Shown: positions 20,736 to 30,380, numbered from the stretch's first letter. The stretch: DNA of 64,000 bases from Pseudomonas zanjanensis (GCF_014268745.2 NZ_JABWRB020000001.1:2480001-2544000); one strand, 5' to 3'. The notes: generated by a model from the letters alone, not told the origin. Numbers and translations are program-made.

Positions 20736-20942
20736 ATGCCTTTCGTCAATGTGCGAATTACCCGAGACGGCGTTACCCGTGAACAGAAAGCCCAGGTGAT
20801 TTCCGAAATCACCGAAACCCTCCAGCGCGTGCTGGGCAAGGACCCGCATTTGACTCATATCGTGATCGAAGAAGTCGACACGGATAATTGGGGATATGCG
20901 GGGATGACGACGACTGAGTATCGAAGTCTTCCCAAGGAGTAA
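20736..20942 (+). CDS. 4-oxalocrotonate tautomerase family protein
   Basis: A 68-residue member of the 4-OT/MIF tautomerase superfamily. After removal of Met1 the catalytic Pro (MPFVNVRI) becomes N-terminal. The pattern RDGVTREQKAQVISEITETL is typical. It would isomerise a 2-hydroxydienoate or a related enol in the cytoplasm, as an oligomer. I chose the ATG at 20736 because any longer protein would hide Pro2. A clear terminator follows. Confidence 0.88.
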   Translation: MPFVNVRITRDGVTREQKAQVISEITETLQRVLGKDPHLTHIVIEEVDTDNWGYAGMTTTEYRSLPKE

Positions 20943-20958
20943 GGCCCCACCTTTGCGA

Positions 20959-20985
20959 GCCCGGTCCGATTGACCGGGCTTTTTT
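20959..20985 (+). terminator. Rho-independent terminator of the tautomerase gene
   Basis: A perfect 8-bp stem GCCCGGTC/GACCGGGC with a 5-nt loop, followed by TTTTTT. Confidence 0.9.
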
Positions 20986-21007
20986 CTGCCTGCCAACCCG
21001 CCAACCC

Positions 21008-21167
21008 TGTGGGAGCGAGCCTGCTCGCTCCCACAAGGGATTGCTGGCGAACGCGGATTTTGCGATCAGCCGGGAACATTGTGGGAGCGGGCTTGCTCGC
21101 GAAGACAGAGTTTCAGTCAGAACTCTGTAGCTGACACACCGCCTTCGCGAGCAAGCCCGCTCCCACA
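21008..21167. repeat. Three REP elements, TGTGGGAGC class
   Basis: A palindromic single copy (21008-21037) is followed by an inverted doublet (about 21080-21167) between the tautomerase terminator and the SDR promoter. Confidence 0.85.
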
Positions 21168-21200
21168 GGAATTTATGGGTGTTCGAGATTGATTACATGA

Positions 21201-21258
21201 CGTATCAACTCAAGTACCAGACGCCTTATTTATCAAACCCTGGCGCATCAATACCCTG
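21201..21258 (+). promoter_or_regulatory. Promoter/operator copy 2 of the duplicated 58-bp element
   Basis: The counterpart of 20622-20679. It ends 58 bp before the SDR start, against 56 bp at the tautomerase, so both the sequence and the spacing to the start codon are kept. This points to control by the same regulator, most simply the LysR protein encoded at 19684-20607. Confidence 0.6.
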
Positions 21259-21316
21259 AGCTCAACCAACGCCTCACCGGCGCACCGGTTCAACTCAATG
21301 TGATCAGGAGTCAATC

Positions 21317-22051
21317 ATGAGCCTCAACAAAACCGTCATCATCACCGGCGCTTCCAGCGGTATCGGCCTGGGCTTGGTCAAGGCATTCCTCGCTCGGGGC
21401 TACAACGTGGTGGGCAATGCCCGCTCCCCGTCCGGCCTGGACGCTGCCGCCGCCGAGCTCGGTCACCCGGCCGGTTTCCTCGGAGTGGCTGGCGACATCT
21501 CCGCCCCGGCCACCTCAACCGCCCTCATCAGCCAAGCCGTCGAGGCGTTCGGCGCCGTTGACGGGCTGGTGAACAACGCCGGTTTTTTCCTGCCAAAACC
21601 CTTCGTCGAATACAGCCCCCAAGACCTGGACGCGCTGCTGGACACCAACCTCAAGGGGCTCGTCTTTGCCAGCCAGGCCGCTGCCGCGCACATGATCGGG
21701 CGCCAGCAAGGCTTCATCATCAACATTTCAGCTGCCGTGGCCCTGCAACCGAACATCCAGGTGCCCGCAGCACTGCCGGTGCTGATCAAGGGCGGCGTCA
21801 ACCAGATGACCCGCGCCCTGGCCCTGGAACTGTCGCCCCACAACATCAAGGTCAACGCCGTCGCACCTGGCATTATCGACACCCCGATGCACGACCCGGC
21901 GCACCGCGACTTCCTCAACCACCTGGCCCCGGCCGGTCGTGTGGGCACCATCGAGGAAATTGCCGAGGCCGTGTTGTACCTGGCGGGTGCTGATTTCACG
22001 ACCGGCGCGATACTACCGGTGGACGGCGGGATGAGCACAGGCAAGTGGTAA
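21317..22051 (+). CDS. SDR-family oxidoreductase lacking the catalytic Tyr
   Basis: A 244-residue short-chain dehydrogenase/reductase with a cofactor motif GASSGIG at 11-17, NNAG at 86-89 and the structural N111. Ser138 is present, but the YxxxK motif reads PVLIK: K158 is kept and the Tyr position is Pro154. Classical SDR chemistry is therefore doubtful; it may use another residue or not act as an oxidoreductase. RBS AGGAG lies upstream of the ATG. Its promoter resembles that of the tautomerase gene. Confidence 0.85.
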   Translation: MSLNKTVIITGASSGIGLGLVKAFLARGYNVVGNARSPSGLDAAAAELGHPAGFLGVAGDISAPATSTALISQAVEAFGAVDGLVNNAGFFLPKPFVEYSPQDLDALLDTNLKGLVFASQAAAAHMIGRQQGFIINISAAVALQPNIQVPAALPVLIKGGVNQMTRALALELSPHNIKVNAVAPGIIDTPMHDPAHRDFLNHLAPAGRVGTIEEIAEAVLYLAGADFTTGAILPVDGGMSTGKW

Positions 22052-22071
22052 ATAGGCAAGTGTCAAAAAAC

Positions 22072-22103
22072 AAAAACCCCGGAGGCCAGGCCTTCGGGGT
22101 TTT
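22072..22103. terminator. Bidirectional terminator between SDR and receptor genes
   Basis: A stem AACCCCGGAGGC/GCCTTCGGGGTT (with a few mismatches) has an A-run on the left and a T-run on the right, so it can end transcription from both convergent genes. Confidence 0.85.
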
Positions 22104-22118
22104 CGTGACGCAAAGGAT

Positions 22119-24260
22119 TCAGAGCGTGTAGGAGATACCAGCCTGCACGGTTCGCGGTGCGCCTGGGTAGGCATAGACGCCACCAAATGCACCTTCTTCG
22201 TAGTCGGCGTCAAACAGGTTCTTCAGGTCCAGGTTAAGGCGGATCCGCTCGTTGACCTTGTAATAGCCGAGCAGGTCGACGACGGTGTAGCTGTCCATGG
22301 TAAAGGTGCTGGCCGCCGTATTGCCGGCCCGCTCATCGACGTACTTGGCACCCAGGCCCAGGCCGAGGCCCTTGAGGCCGCCGTCCTGGAACTCGTAGAC
22401 GTTCAACAGGCTGAAGGCGTTCTTGGGCACGTTGAGCAAGCGGGTGCCGGACGGGATATTGATGTCCTTGGTCACTTCGGCATCCACGTAGGCGTAGCCA
22501 CCGATCACGCGCCATTCCGGCGTCAAATTGCCCGCCACGTTCAGGTCAAAGCCACGGCTGCGCACTTCGCCGGCGGCCAGGTTGAAGGTGGGATCCAACG
22601 GGTCGGGCGTGAGCACATTGCGCTTTTCAATCTGGTAGACCGCCGCGTCGACGCTCAACTGACGATCCAGGGCTTCCCACTTGACGCCCATTTCGTAGGA
22701 CTTGCCCTCTTCCGGCTTGAATCCCCCGCCTTGAAGGGCGGCACCGGTGTTGGGTTTGAACGAGCGGGCGGTATTGGCATAGACCGCCACGGTATCGGTC
22801 AGATCGTAGATCACCCCCAGGCGTGGAGTGACGGCATTTTCAGTCTTGTCCCAGTTACGGCTACCGGGCCGAGTCTGAGGGACGAAGGATTCGTACTCAT
22901 GCTCGAAATGTTCGAAACGCGCCCCTGCCAACACCTTCAGGCGCTCAGTCAACGCCACCTGATCCTGGACAAACACACCAAACGTCTTGAGATTTTCCTG
23001 GTCATCGGTGGGCTTGCGCGTCAATGCCGGGCGTGGCTGGCCATGCACCGGATCGAAGATATCGATCGGGTAGGTACCGGCGGCACCAGAGGAGCGCTGA
23101 ATGATCGACTGGTAATCGTAGTCTTCGTACTCAATGCCCGTCAGCAACGTGTGCTCGAACCCGCCGGTGGAAAAATGCCCGGTGAGGTTGAGCTGGGTGT
23201 CCCGGTCGGTCCATTCCAGCTTGCGGTAGTTGAAGTTGCGACTGAGGGTACGCCCATCGGCGCCGATGCTGTTGCCCTCCACGGCATTGCCCTGCAAGGT
23301 GCCGTCGAGCCATTGAGTACCGCCGGCCAGGGTCCAGTCGTCGTTGAGCATGTGCTCGAAACGCACCTGCAGCATGTTGTTGTCGTTGTGCAGCTTGCCC
23401 ACGTCTTTCTCGCCGAAGAAGGTATCCCGCGACGCCGTGCCGCGCTGGCCGGCGTAATGAGTCAGGCCACGGTCCAGCGGCGCATTGTTGCGCATGAAAT
23501 CGCCTTCGAAGGTCAGGCGCGTGGTGTCGTTGACCTGCCAGCTCACCACCGGCGCGATGCCGTAACGCTCGGTCTCGACGTGGTCGCGGAACGTATCGCC
23601 GCCCTCACCCACCACGTTCAGGCGATAAGCCAGGCGTCCTTCCTCGTCCAACGGACCGGACGCATCGAGCGTGCCGCGACGCATCCCCTGGTCGCTGACC
23701 TGGCTGCCGAGGGTCACCGTGCGCTCGGCCAACGGCTGCTTGGACACCACGTTGAAGGTACCGCCCGGGTCGCCACGGCCATAGAGCATGGTGGCCGGGC
23801 CACGCAGGACTTCCAGGCGCTCGATGGTGTTGGCGTCCGGCATGTTCGGGTAGCCACGGTTGATCGGGAAGCCGTTGCGGTAGAACTCGCCAGTGGTGAA
23901 ACCGCGGACGGTGAAGGTGGTCAGGCCCTGGCCGCCGAAGTTGTTCGCCCGGCCTACGCCGCCGGCGTAATCGAGGGCGTCTTGCAGGCGCGTGGCACTG
24001 AGGTCTTCAACGACATCGCGGGAAACGACGGAAATGGATTGCGGGGTTTCATGGATCGCCGTGTCGGTACGGGTGGCACTGGCCGAACGGGTGGCGTGAT
24101 AGCCCTTCACCGGGCCCTGCGCTGTTTCAAAGTCTGAATTGCCTACGATATCGGTGGCTTGCAACTCAAGGGAGGCTGGCTTGGCAGGGATCGGCTCTTC
24201 GGCCCAGGTGGGAATGGAATAAGCTTGGAGCACACACAGTGAAACGAGAATCCGACGCAT
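22119..24260 (-). CDS. TonB-dependent siderophore receptor
   Basis: A 713-residue outer membrane receptor: signal peptide to about 20, a plug domain (ETPQSISVVSRDVVED, then IERLEVLRGPATMLYGRGDPGGTFNVVSK), a 22-strand barrel, and a C-terminal PRTVQAGISYTL ending in Leu. The plug motifs are those of the ferrichrome/ferrioxamine (FhuA/FoxA/FiuA) group. There is no N-terminal STN domain, so it does not signal to an anti-sigma factor. The exact siderophore cannot be read. No convincing Fur box was found upstream. Confidence 0.9.
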   Translation of the reverse strand: MRRILVSLCVLQAYSIPTWAEEPIPAKPASLELQATDIVGNSDFETAQGPVKGYHATRSASATRTDTAIHETPQSISVVSRDVVEDLSATRLQDALDYAGGVGRANNFGGQGLTTFTVRGFTTGEFYRNGFPINRGYPNMPDANTIERLEVLRGPATMLYGRGDPGGTFNVVSKQPLAERTVTLGSQVSDQGMRRGTLDASGPLDEEGRLAYRLNVVGEGGDTFRDHVETERYGIAPVVSWQVNDTTRLTFEGDFMRNNAPLDRGLTHYAGQRGTASRDTFFGEKDVGKLHNDNNMLQVRFEHMLNDDWTLAGGTQWLDGTLQGNAVEGNSIGADGRTLSRNFNYRKLEWTDRDTQLNLTGHFSTGGFEHTLLTGIEYEDYDYQSIIQRSSGAAGTYPIDIFDPVHGQPRPALTRKPTDDQENLKTFGVFVQDQVALTERLKVLAGARFEHFEHEYESFVPQTRPGSRNWDKTENAVTPRLGVIYDLTDTVAVYANTARSFKPNTGAALQGGGFKPEEGKSYEMGVKWEALDRQLSVDAAVYQIEKRNVLTPDPLDPTFNLAAGEVRSRGFDLNVAGNLTPEWRVIGGYAYVDAEVTKDINIPSGTRLLNVPKNAFSLLNVYEFQDGGLKGLGLGLGAKYVDERAGNTAASTFTMDSYTVVDLLGYYKVNERIRLNLDLKNLFDADYEEGAFGGVYAYPGAPRTVQAGISYTL

Positions 24261-24395
24261 CGATGCACAATCCTAATGGAAACAAACCCCCACATCGGGG
24301 GCTGACAAAAATGTGTCGCGAAAGATACAGCAACTCATTGTCGTTTGATATCTATTCCCATTAACACCTGTGTTTTTTGTGACCGGTCAGTCCGT

Positions 24396-24625
24396 CATCG
24401 CGAGCAAGCTCGCTCCCACAGGGGCCCCGGGCCAATCACAAGGTTTATACCCACTGAAGATCCAATGTGGGAGCGAGCCTGCTCGCGATGGCGTCGGGTG
24501 AGTTTGCATCAAGTTGAATGCCAGGCCGCTATCGCGAGCAGGCTCGCTCCCACAGGGGGCTGGGGCCAACCACAAGGTTTATACCCGCTGAAGATCCAAT
24601 GTGGGAGCGAGCCTGCTCGCGATGG
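24396..24625. repeat. Run of REP elements, TGTGGGAGC class
   Basis: Four REP cores in alternating orientation, with the spacer (CACAAGGTTTATACCC-x-CTGAAGATCCAATG) repeated at about 24438 and 24570. This is a partial tandem BIME array between the receptor promoter and the 3' end of the MocR gene. The remaining part (24261-24395) holds the receptor 5' region with a small CCCCC/GGGGG hairpin at about 24288-24302. Confidence 0.85.
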
Positions 24626-24650
24626 CGCCAGGACAATCTCCCCCAAAACC

Positions 24651-26051
24651 CTACTGACCCAGCGCAAGCGACTCCTCCTCGACACGCTGGAAAAACCTCT
24701 GCGCACGTACATCCTGGGTATAAGCCACATTCAACCGCAGCCAATCACACACCTCCCCTTGCGGCAGGAACGTCGAGCCCTGGGACAGTTGGATCTGCAG
24801 TTCCCGGGCGATCTGCTGCACCCGCTGCGCCGCCAGGCAACGCGGCCTGGCCCAGATGAACAGGCCCCCCATCGGCTCGGCAAAGACCTCCCAGTGGGCC
24901 CGGTCCAGTTGGCGCAGCGTACTTGCCATCTGCTTGTTCAGGCGCTGGCGCAAGCGCTGGATCAGCTTGCGATAAGCACCGTTGGCCAGCAACGTCGCCA
25001 CTACGTTTTCCGCCAGTAATGAACAACCAATGCCGGTCACCATCTTGACCTCGGCCAGGCGCTGGATGATCTCGGGATGAGCGACCACGTAACCGATGCG
25101 CAGCGAACTGGACAGCGTCTTGGAAAAACTCGCCAGGTAGATCACCCGGTCCAGGGCATCCAGGGAGGCCAGGCGTGAGGTCGGACCGTTCTGGAAATCG
25201 GCGTAGATGTCGTCCTCGATGAGGCGAAAGTCATGGGCGGTTGCCAGTTGCAGCAGACGATAGGCCACGCTCGGCGCCAGGCTGGTACCAGTGGGGTTCT
25301 GGTACATGCTATTGATGAAGAAATACGAGGGCTTATGCTCGCCGAGAAGCTGTTCCAGGCGGGCGATGTCCGGGCCTTGCGCAGTTCTCGGCACCGCCAC
25401 GGTCTTGACCCCGTGCAGCTTCAGCAGATTGAACAGGTTGTAGTAGCCGGGGCTTTCCACCAGCACCAGGTCACCGGGCTTGAGCAAGGTTCGCACCAGC
25501 AGGTCGAGGCCCTGGCTGGCGCCTTGGGTGGTGATGATTTGCGCCGGGTCGACATGAATATCGATCAGGCCCAGGCGCTTTTGAAGGTGCAGGCGCAGAT
25601 GAGGCGAGCCCAGCGGGGTGCTGTAGTTGAACAACGCGTGGTTGTCGCTGCGCACCACTTGGCGGATCGCCTGGCCCAGGTCGGTGTCGTCGCGCCAGGC
25701 GTCGGGTAGCCAGCCACAACCAAGCTTGAGCTGCGTCGATTCATTGTCGAACAACCGCCACCGCGCGTTATCCGTTTCGGGCTCCGGCTCCACAGGTCGG
25801 ACCAACTGCTGCGCGACAAAAAAACCCGCGCCATGTCGAGACTCCAGCACCCCACTGGCAACCAGTTGGTCATAGGCCTTGATCACGCTCGACAGGCTCA
25901 GGCTGTTCTCACGGGCCAGTTGGCGAATGGACGGCATGCGCGCGCCGGGGCGGATGCCATGGGCGTTGATCCAGCCCATGAGGTGCGTCACGAGTTGCCG
26001 GATCACGGGCTCGACAACGTTGCGATCAATCTTCAGGTCCACGGCTGGCAC
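24651..26051 (-). CDS. MocR-type regulator (GntR HTH fused to aminotransferase I)
   Basis: A 466-residue PLP-dependent regulator. The N-terminal GntR winged helix (about 14-75: GARMPSIRQLARENSLSLSS) is joined to a fold-type I aminotransferase domain, with PLP lysine in SFSKTLSSSLRIGYV and the conserved NPTG loop. It binds DNA in the cytoplasm, probably with PLP and an amine effector. It is divergent from an MFS transporter, which it most likely regulates. Confidence 0.9.
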   Translation of the reverse strand: MPAVDLKIDRNVVEPVIRQLVTHLMGWINAHGIRPGARMPSIRQLARENSLSLSSVIKAYDQLVASGVLESRHGAGFFVAQQLVRPVEPEPETDNARWRLFDNESTQLKLGCGWLPDAWRDDTDLGQAIRQVVRSDNHALFNYSTPLGSPHLRLHLQKRLGLIDIHVDPAQIITTQGASQGLDLLVRTLLKPGDLVLVESPGYYNLFNLLKLHGVKTVAVPRTAQGPDIARLEQLLGEHKPSYFFINSMYQNPTGTSLAPSVAYRLLQLATAHDFRLIEDDIYADFQNGPTSRLASLDALDRVIYLASFSKTLSSSLRIGYVVAHPEIIQRLAEVKMVTGIGCSLLAENVVATLLANGAYRKLIQRLRQRLNKQMASTLRQLDRAHWEVFAEPMGGLFIWARPRCLAAQRVQQIARELQIQLSQGSTFLPQGEVCDWLRLNVAYTQDVRAQRFFQRVEEESLALGQ

Positions 26052-26062
26052 TCTTGGCTAAG

Positions 26063-26085
26063 TGTTCTCGAATTTTTAGCGAACA
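26063..26085. promoter_or_regulatory. Candidate MocR operator
   Basis: TGTTC-N13-GAACA inverted repeat just upstream of the mocR start, in the 128-bp gap it shares with the MFS gene. Proposed from symmetry and position only. Confidence 0.3.
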
Positions 26086-26179
26086 GTTAAGCACAAATGG
26101 CCTGGGTCTGTTCCTTGTTTGCGCTGTGCCCGGCAGTGATAGTCCCCGGGACTTCATGCACACCCTTTAAGGAACACCC

Positions 26180-27346
26180 TTGAACCCATCGCATCGACAT
26201 TCCTGGGGGCTGGCTTTCGGCCTTTGCCTGATCACCCTCGCGGTCAACCTGCAGGCGCCGCTGTACACCACCTATGCGCAGTTGTCCGGCTACGGGGCCG
26301 GCGCCACGGCGGTGGCGTTTTCCGGTTATGTGCTGGGTGTGTTGCCGGTCCTGCTGGCGTTCGGCGGGCTGGCCGACCGGGTGGGACGCAAACCGTTGAT
26401 CCTGGTCGCCCTCGGGCTGTCGATGTTGGCGACGCTGGTGACCCTGCTCTGGCCGAACCTGGTGGCGCTGGGCGTGGCGCGCCTGATGATGGGAGTCGGC
26501 ACCGGGCTGGCTTCGGCCACGTCGACCGCCTATATGGCCGAGCTCATGGCAACCAGCGATACCCGCTCACCGGCCAACCGGGTCACCGCCAGCACCTCCC
26601 TGGGCTTTGGCCTGGGGGCAGCGTTGACCAGCCTGTTCCTGTTCGTCCACCACAGCGCCACGCCCGGTAGCTTCTGGTTGCAGCTCGCGTTGGCCGCCCT
26701 GGCGATCGTCGTGGTCTGGCGGCTCCCGGACCCGGCGCTGAAAATCAAAGACGCGCCGCTGCTGCGCCTGCCGTTGTTCCCCACCGGCAGCCTGCCCTAC
26801 AGTTTTTCCATGCTATTGGCCTGGGCGACGTCGGGCCTGGTCATCGCCCTATTGCCATCCGTGCTGGCGACCCACGATTTGCAGCGCTGGTCTGGCCTGT
26901 CGACCTTCACGGTCATCAGTTGCGGCTTGCTCTTCCAGCCCTGGGTTCGGCGCATGCAACCGGCCAGGGCCACGGGCTTGGGCTTGTTGATCCTGCCCGC
27001 GAGCTACGCGCTGCTGGCCTGGGGCGCGAGCGTCGGCTCGCTGTTCGCCGTGTTGCTGGGGGCATTGGGAGCCAGCAGCGCCTGCTACGGTTTCCTGTAC
27101 CTGGGCGGGCTGTCGGCCATCACGGCCATGGCTGGAGCGCAGAAGGCCCGGGTCAGTGCCGGGTTTTTCCTGTTCGCCTATGTCGGGTTCAGCATCCCGG
27201 TGGTGGTGACCGGGTTGCTGGCTGACGCTTTTGGCGCTGACGTGGCGTTGATCGTGTTCGGCCTGGCGTTGTTGGCGGGGGCGGTTGTCACGGGATGGCG
27301 CATCGTCCGGACCGAGGCTGATATGGCCCACTTTTCCCATGGCTGA
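26180..27346 (+). CDS. MFS transporter, drug/metabolite exporter type
   Basis: A 388-residue protein with about 12 membrane helices and the MFS motif GGLADRVGRKPLIL between helices 2 and 3. It starts with TTG at 26180, preceded by AAGGA at a proper distance; no ATG fits. The family includes exporters of drugs and small metabolites; the substrate is unknown. It is divergent from a MocR regulator, a common pairing for metabolite-induced exporters. Confidence 0.82.
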   Translation: MNPSHRHSWGLAFGLCLITLAVNLQAPLYTTYAQLSGYGAGATAVAFSGYVLGVLPVLLAFGGLADRVGRKPLILVALGLSMLATLVTLLWPNLVALGVARLMMGVGTGLASATSTAYMAELMATSDTRSPANRVTASTSLGFGLGAALTSLFLFVHHSATPGSFWLQLALAALAIVVVWRLPDPALKIKDAPLLRLPLFPTGSLPYSFSMLLAWATSGLVIALLPSVLATHDLQRWSGLSTFTVISCGLLFQPWVRRMQPARATGLGLLILPASYALLAWGASVGSLFAVLLGALGASSACYGFLYLGGLSAITAMAGAQKARVSAGFFLFAYVGFSIPVVVTGLLADAFGADVALIVFGLALLAGAVVTGWRIVRTEADMAHFSHG

Positions 27347-27358
27347 ACAAAAAACCGT

Positions 27359-27452
27359 TGTGGCGAGGGAGCTTGCTCCCGCTCGATTGCGCAGCAATCG
27401 CAAAATCCCGGGTCTGCTGCGCAGCCCAGCGGGAGCAAGCTCCCTCGCCACA
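27359..27452. repeat. REP pair, GCGAGGGAGC class
   Basis: An inverted doublet right after the MFS stop codon. Confidence 0.85.
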
Positions 27453-27510
27453 GGGGGCTGGCTGGAGGATTGAGGGAGCCTGGGACAGCTCGACACCGCA
27501 CCCGGCAAAG

Positions 27511-27523
27511 TCGTATACCATAT
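27511..27523. promoter_or_regulatory. GntR-type operator upstream of its own gene
   Basis: TCGTATACCATAT shares CGTATA-x-x-A-x-AT with sites before the ABC importer (33227) and the deaminase gene (39289). It lies 29 bp before the gntR start, a position fitting autoregulation. Confidence 0.5.
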
Positions 27524-27551
27524 CCCCACCTAAGCCGAACGACCCGCTGCC

Positions 27552-28223
27552 GTGACTTTATCCAAGTTCAACCTGCCTGACCTGGGCAACACCCCGTCCA
27601 CCTCGGAAATCATCACCCGCCACCTGCGCGATGCCATCGTGGCCGGGCATTTTGCCGAGGACGAGCCGATTCGCCAGGATGACATCGCCCGGCAGTTCAA
27701 CGTCAGCAAGATTCCCGTGCGCGAAGCCCTCAAGCGTCTGGAGGCCGAGGGCCTGGTGATGTTCCAGCGCAATCGCGGGGCGATGGTGACGCGCATTTCC
27801 GAGGCGGAACTGGCGCAGATGTTCGAAGTGCGCATGCTCCTGGAAGACAAAGTCCTGCGCCTGGCGATTCCCAACATGACCGAAGACACCTTCGCCCGCG
27901 CCGAAAGCATCTGCCAGGAGTTCATCGGTGAAGACGACGTCGGGCGCTGGGCCGAACTGAACTGGCAACTGCACGCCTGCCTCTACGAGCCGGCGCAACG
28001 GCCTTTCATGGTGAGCCTGATCCGCTCGGTGCACGACAAGCTGGAGCGGTACTTGCGCATGCAGATGAGCCTGTCGGCCGGTAAGGACCGGGCCGATCAC
28101 GAGCACCGGGAAATCATCAAGGCCTGCCGCGCCGGTGATGTCGAACGGGCCGTGGCGCTGCTGGACGAACACATCGCCGGAGTCTGCGAGACCTTGTTCA
28201 AGTTCCTGCCTTCCAGCCATTGA
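27552..28223 (+). CDS. GntR/FadR-type regulator of hydroxyproline catabolism
   Basis: A 223-residue FCD-domain GntR regulator. The winged HTH covers about 18-80 (IRQDDIARQFNVSKIPVREALKRLEAEG region) and the all-helical FCD domain with metal-binding histidines (WQLHACLYE; DHEHREII) follows. It starts with GTG at 27552. It heads the hydroxyproline island, and CGTATA-type sites occur before itself and two downstream units, so it is the probable local repressor with a hydroxyproline-derived effector. Confidence 0.87.
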   Translation: MTLSKFNLPDLGNTPSTSEIITRHLRDAIVAGHFAEDEPIRQDDIARQFNVSKIPVREALKRLEAEGLVMFQRNRGAMVTRISEAELAQMFEVRMLLEDKVLRLAIPNMTEDTFARAESICQEFIGEDDVGRWAELNWQLHACLYEPAQRPFMVSLIRSVHDKLERYLRMQMSLSAGKDRADHEHREIIKACRAGDVERAVALLDEHIAGVCETLFKFLPSSH

Positions 28224-28335
28224 TGCATTGGTACTGTGCCGATTTCGTCATCGGCGATAGTTAAAACCCTCAAGCCGTCATCCCCTGGCGCGGGCCACGC
28301 TTACCGTCACTCATCTGAACGGACGTGGCCCTCCC

Positions 28336-29268
28336 ATGAAACGCATCACCGTGATCGATTCCCATACCGGCGGCGAACCGACCCGCCTGGTCACCGACGG
28401 TTTTCCTGACCTGGGCCAGGGCAGCATGGCCGAGCGCAAGCAACGCCTGGCCACGGAGTTCGACGCCTGGCGCAGCGCCTGCGTGCTCGAACCCCGGGGC
28501 AGCGATGTGCTGGTGGGGGCGCTGCTCTGTGAGCCGGTGGACCCGAGCGCCTGTGCCGGCGTGATCTTTTTCAACAACAGCGGCTACCTGGGCATGTGCG
28601 GCCACGGCACCATCGGCCTGGTGGCGTCACTGGCCCACCTGGGCAGGATCGGCCCCGGCGTGCACAACATCGAAACCCCGGTGGGCACGGTACAGGCCAC
28701 GTTGCACGAAGACCGCTCGGTCAGCGTGCGCAACGTGCCGGCCTACCGTTACCGCCAGGCATTGGCCTTGGAGGTGCCCGGCATCGGCCCGGTGGTGGGC
28801 GACGTGGCCTGGGGCGGCAACTGGTTTTTCCTGATCGCCGAGCATGGCCAGCGTGTCGCCGGCGATAACCTCGACGCGTTGACCGCCTACACCTACGCCG
28901 TGCAGCAAGCCTTGGAGCAACAGGGTTTTCGCGGCGAGGACGGCGGCCTGATCGACCACATCGAACTGTTCGCCGACGACCCTCAAGCCGACAGCCGAAA
29001 CTTCGTGCTCTGCCCGGGCAAGGCCTATGACCGCTCCCCGTGCGGCACCGGCACCAGCGCCAAACTGGCGTGCCTGGCGGCCGATGGAAAACTGCAACCC
29101 GGGCAGATCTGGCGCCAGGCCAGTGTCATTGGCAGCGAGTTCGAAGGCTCCTACGAACAGGCGGGCGAGCGCATCGTGCCGACCATTCGCGGTCGCGCCT
29201 ACATCAGCGCCGAAACCACCCTGATCATCGAAGCGGATGACCCGTTCGCCTGGGGCATTCGTCTGTGA
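28336..29268 (+). CDS. lhpA: 4-hydroxyproline 2-epimerase
   Basis: A 310-residue proline racemase superfamily enzyme converting trans-4-hydroxy-L-proline to cis-4-hydroxy-D-proline. Both catalytic cysteines are present: Cys88 in MCGHGTIG and Cys236 in SPCGTGTSA. The MCGHG form with His after Gly is typical of 4-hydroxyproline epimerases. It overlaps the next gene by four bases (GTGA). It opens the pathway L-Hyp to D-Hyp to Pyr4H2C to 2-oxoglutarate semialdehyde. Confidence 0.93.
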   Translation: MKRITVIDSHTGGEPTRLVTDGFPDLGQGSMAERKQRLATEFDAWRSACVLEPRGSDVLVGALLCEPVDPSACAGVIFFNNSGYLGMCGHGTIGLVASLAHLGRIGPGVHNIETPVGTVQATLHEDRSVSVRNVPAYRYRQALALEVPGIGPVVGDVAWGGNWFFLIAEHGQRVAGDNLDALTAYTYAVQQALEQQGFRGEDGGLIDHIELFADDPQADSRNFVLCPGKAYDRSPCGTGTSAKLACLAADGKLQPGQIWRQASVIGSEFEGSYEQAGERIVPTIRGRAYISAETTLIIEADDPFAWGIRL

Positions 29269-30380
29269 GCAAGGGCCATGTCGCCGACGTGATCATCATC
29301 GGTGCGGGCATCATCGGTGCGGCCTGCGCCCAGGCGTTGGCCCGACGTAACGTCAACGTGTTGGTGCTGGACGCCGGTTGGCACGGCGCCACGGCGGCTG
29401 GCATGGGGCATTTGTTGGTGCTGGATGACAACCCGGCGGAACTGGCCCTCAGCCAATACTCCCTGCAACGCTGGCGCGAACTGGCGCCAGCCCTGCCCGA
29501 CGATTGTGCCTGGCGCAACAACGGCACCTTGTGGCTGGCGGCCAATGCCGAGGAAATGGCGGTGGCCCACAGCAAATACCTGAACCTGCTGGCCCATGGC
29601 GAAGCCTGTGAACTGATTGGCCGCGCCGCCCTGCATCAGCGCGAACCCGAACTGCGCCCAGGGCTGGAAGGCGGACTGCTGATTAAGGGCGACGGCATCC
29701 TCTACGCCCCGGCCGCCGCGCGCTGGATGTTGGACGCACCCAAGATTCGCCAGCAGCGGGCACACGTCAGCGAAATCGACGGGACTCGCGTGCGCCTCGA
29801 CGACGGGCGTTGGTTGAGCGCCGATGCGGTGGTGCTCGCCAATGGTATCCACGCCACCGAGTTGTGCCCGGAACTGCCCATCGAGCCGAAAAAGGGCCAC
29901 CTGCTGATCACCGACCGCTACCCCGCCACCGTCACCCACACCCTGGTGGAGCTGGGCTACGTCACCAGCGCCCACAACGCGAGCGGGCCGTCGGTGGCGT
30001 GCAATATCCAGCCGCGCCCGACCGGGCAATTATTCATCGGCGCCTCGCGACAGTTCGGCACCGTCGACCCGCAGGTGGAAGGCTGGATGCTGGCGAAGAT
30101 GCTCAAGCGCGCCGTCGACTACATGCCTGGGTTGGCGCATCTGCACGGCATCCGGGCCTGGACCGGTTTTCGCGCGGCGAGCCCCGACGGCTTGCCGCTG
30201 GTGGGCCAACATCCGCAGCGCAAGGGGCTGTGGCTGGCGGTGGGTCACGAGGGGTTGGGCGTCACCACGGCACCCGCGACCGCCGACCTGCTGGTGGCGC
30301 AGTTGTTCGACGAAACCTCGCCACTGGCCGCGCAGCCTTACCTGCCGCAGCGTTTTTTGGGAGAACCGGCCCATGCCTGA
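29265..30380 (+). CDS. D-hydroxyproline dehydrogenase, FAD-dependent DadA/HcnC-like subunit
   Basis: A 371-residue DAO-family flavoprotein with the dinucleotide motif [17 protein letters not shown] near the N-terminus and the C-terminal [17 protein letters not shown]. It is the catalytic subunit of a three-part D-hydroxyproline dehydrogenase (with the 2Fe-2S protein and the second FAD subunit following), oxidising cis-4-hydroxy-D-proline to Pyr4H2C. The GTG start overlaps the epimerase stop. A REP doublet separates it from the next subunit gene. Confidence 0.88.
   Translation: MSKGHVADVIIIGAGIIGAACAQALARRNVNVLVLDAGWHGATAAGMGHLLVLDDNPAELALSQYSLQRWRELAPALPDDCAWRNNGTLWLAANAEEMAVAHSKYLNLLAHGEACELIGRAALHQREPELRPGLEGGLLIKGDGILYAPAAARWMLDAPKIRQQRAHVSEIDGTRVRLDDGRWLSADAVVLANGIHATELCPELPIEPKKGHLLITDRYPATVTHTLVELGYVTSAHNASGPSVACNIQPRPTGQLFIGASRQFGTVDPQVEGWMLAKMLKRAVDYMPGLAHLHGIRAWTGFRAASPDGLPLVGQHPQRKGLWLAVGHEGLGVTTAPATADLLVAQLFDETSPLAAQPYLPQRFLGEPAHA

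Noticed and set aside
22731-24137. 468-codon plus-strand frame inside the TonB receptor gene
   Set aside because: It is antisense to a complete receptor with a signal peptide and plug motifs; composition is that of a shadow frame.
24330-24365. Possible Fur box before the siderophore receptor
   Set aside because: An AT-rich stretch resembles part of the GATAATGATAATCATTATC pattern, but too few positions match to call a site, although iron control is likely for such a receptor.
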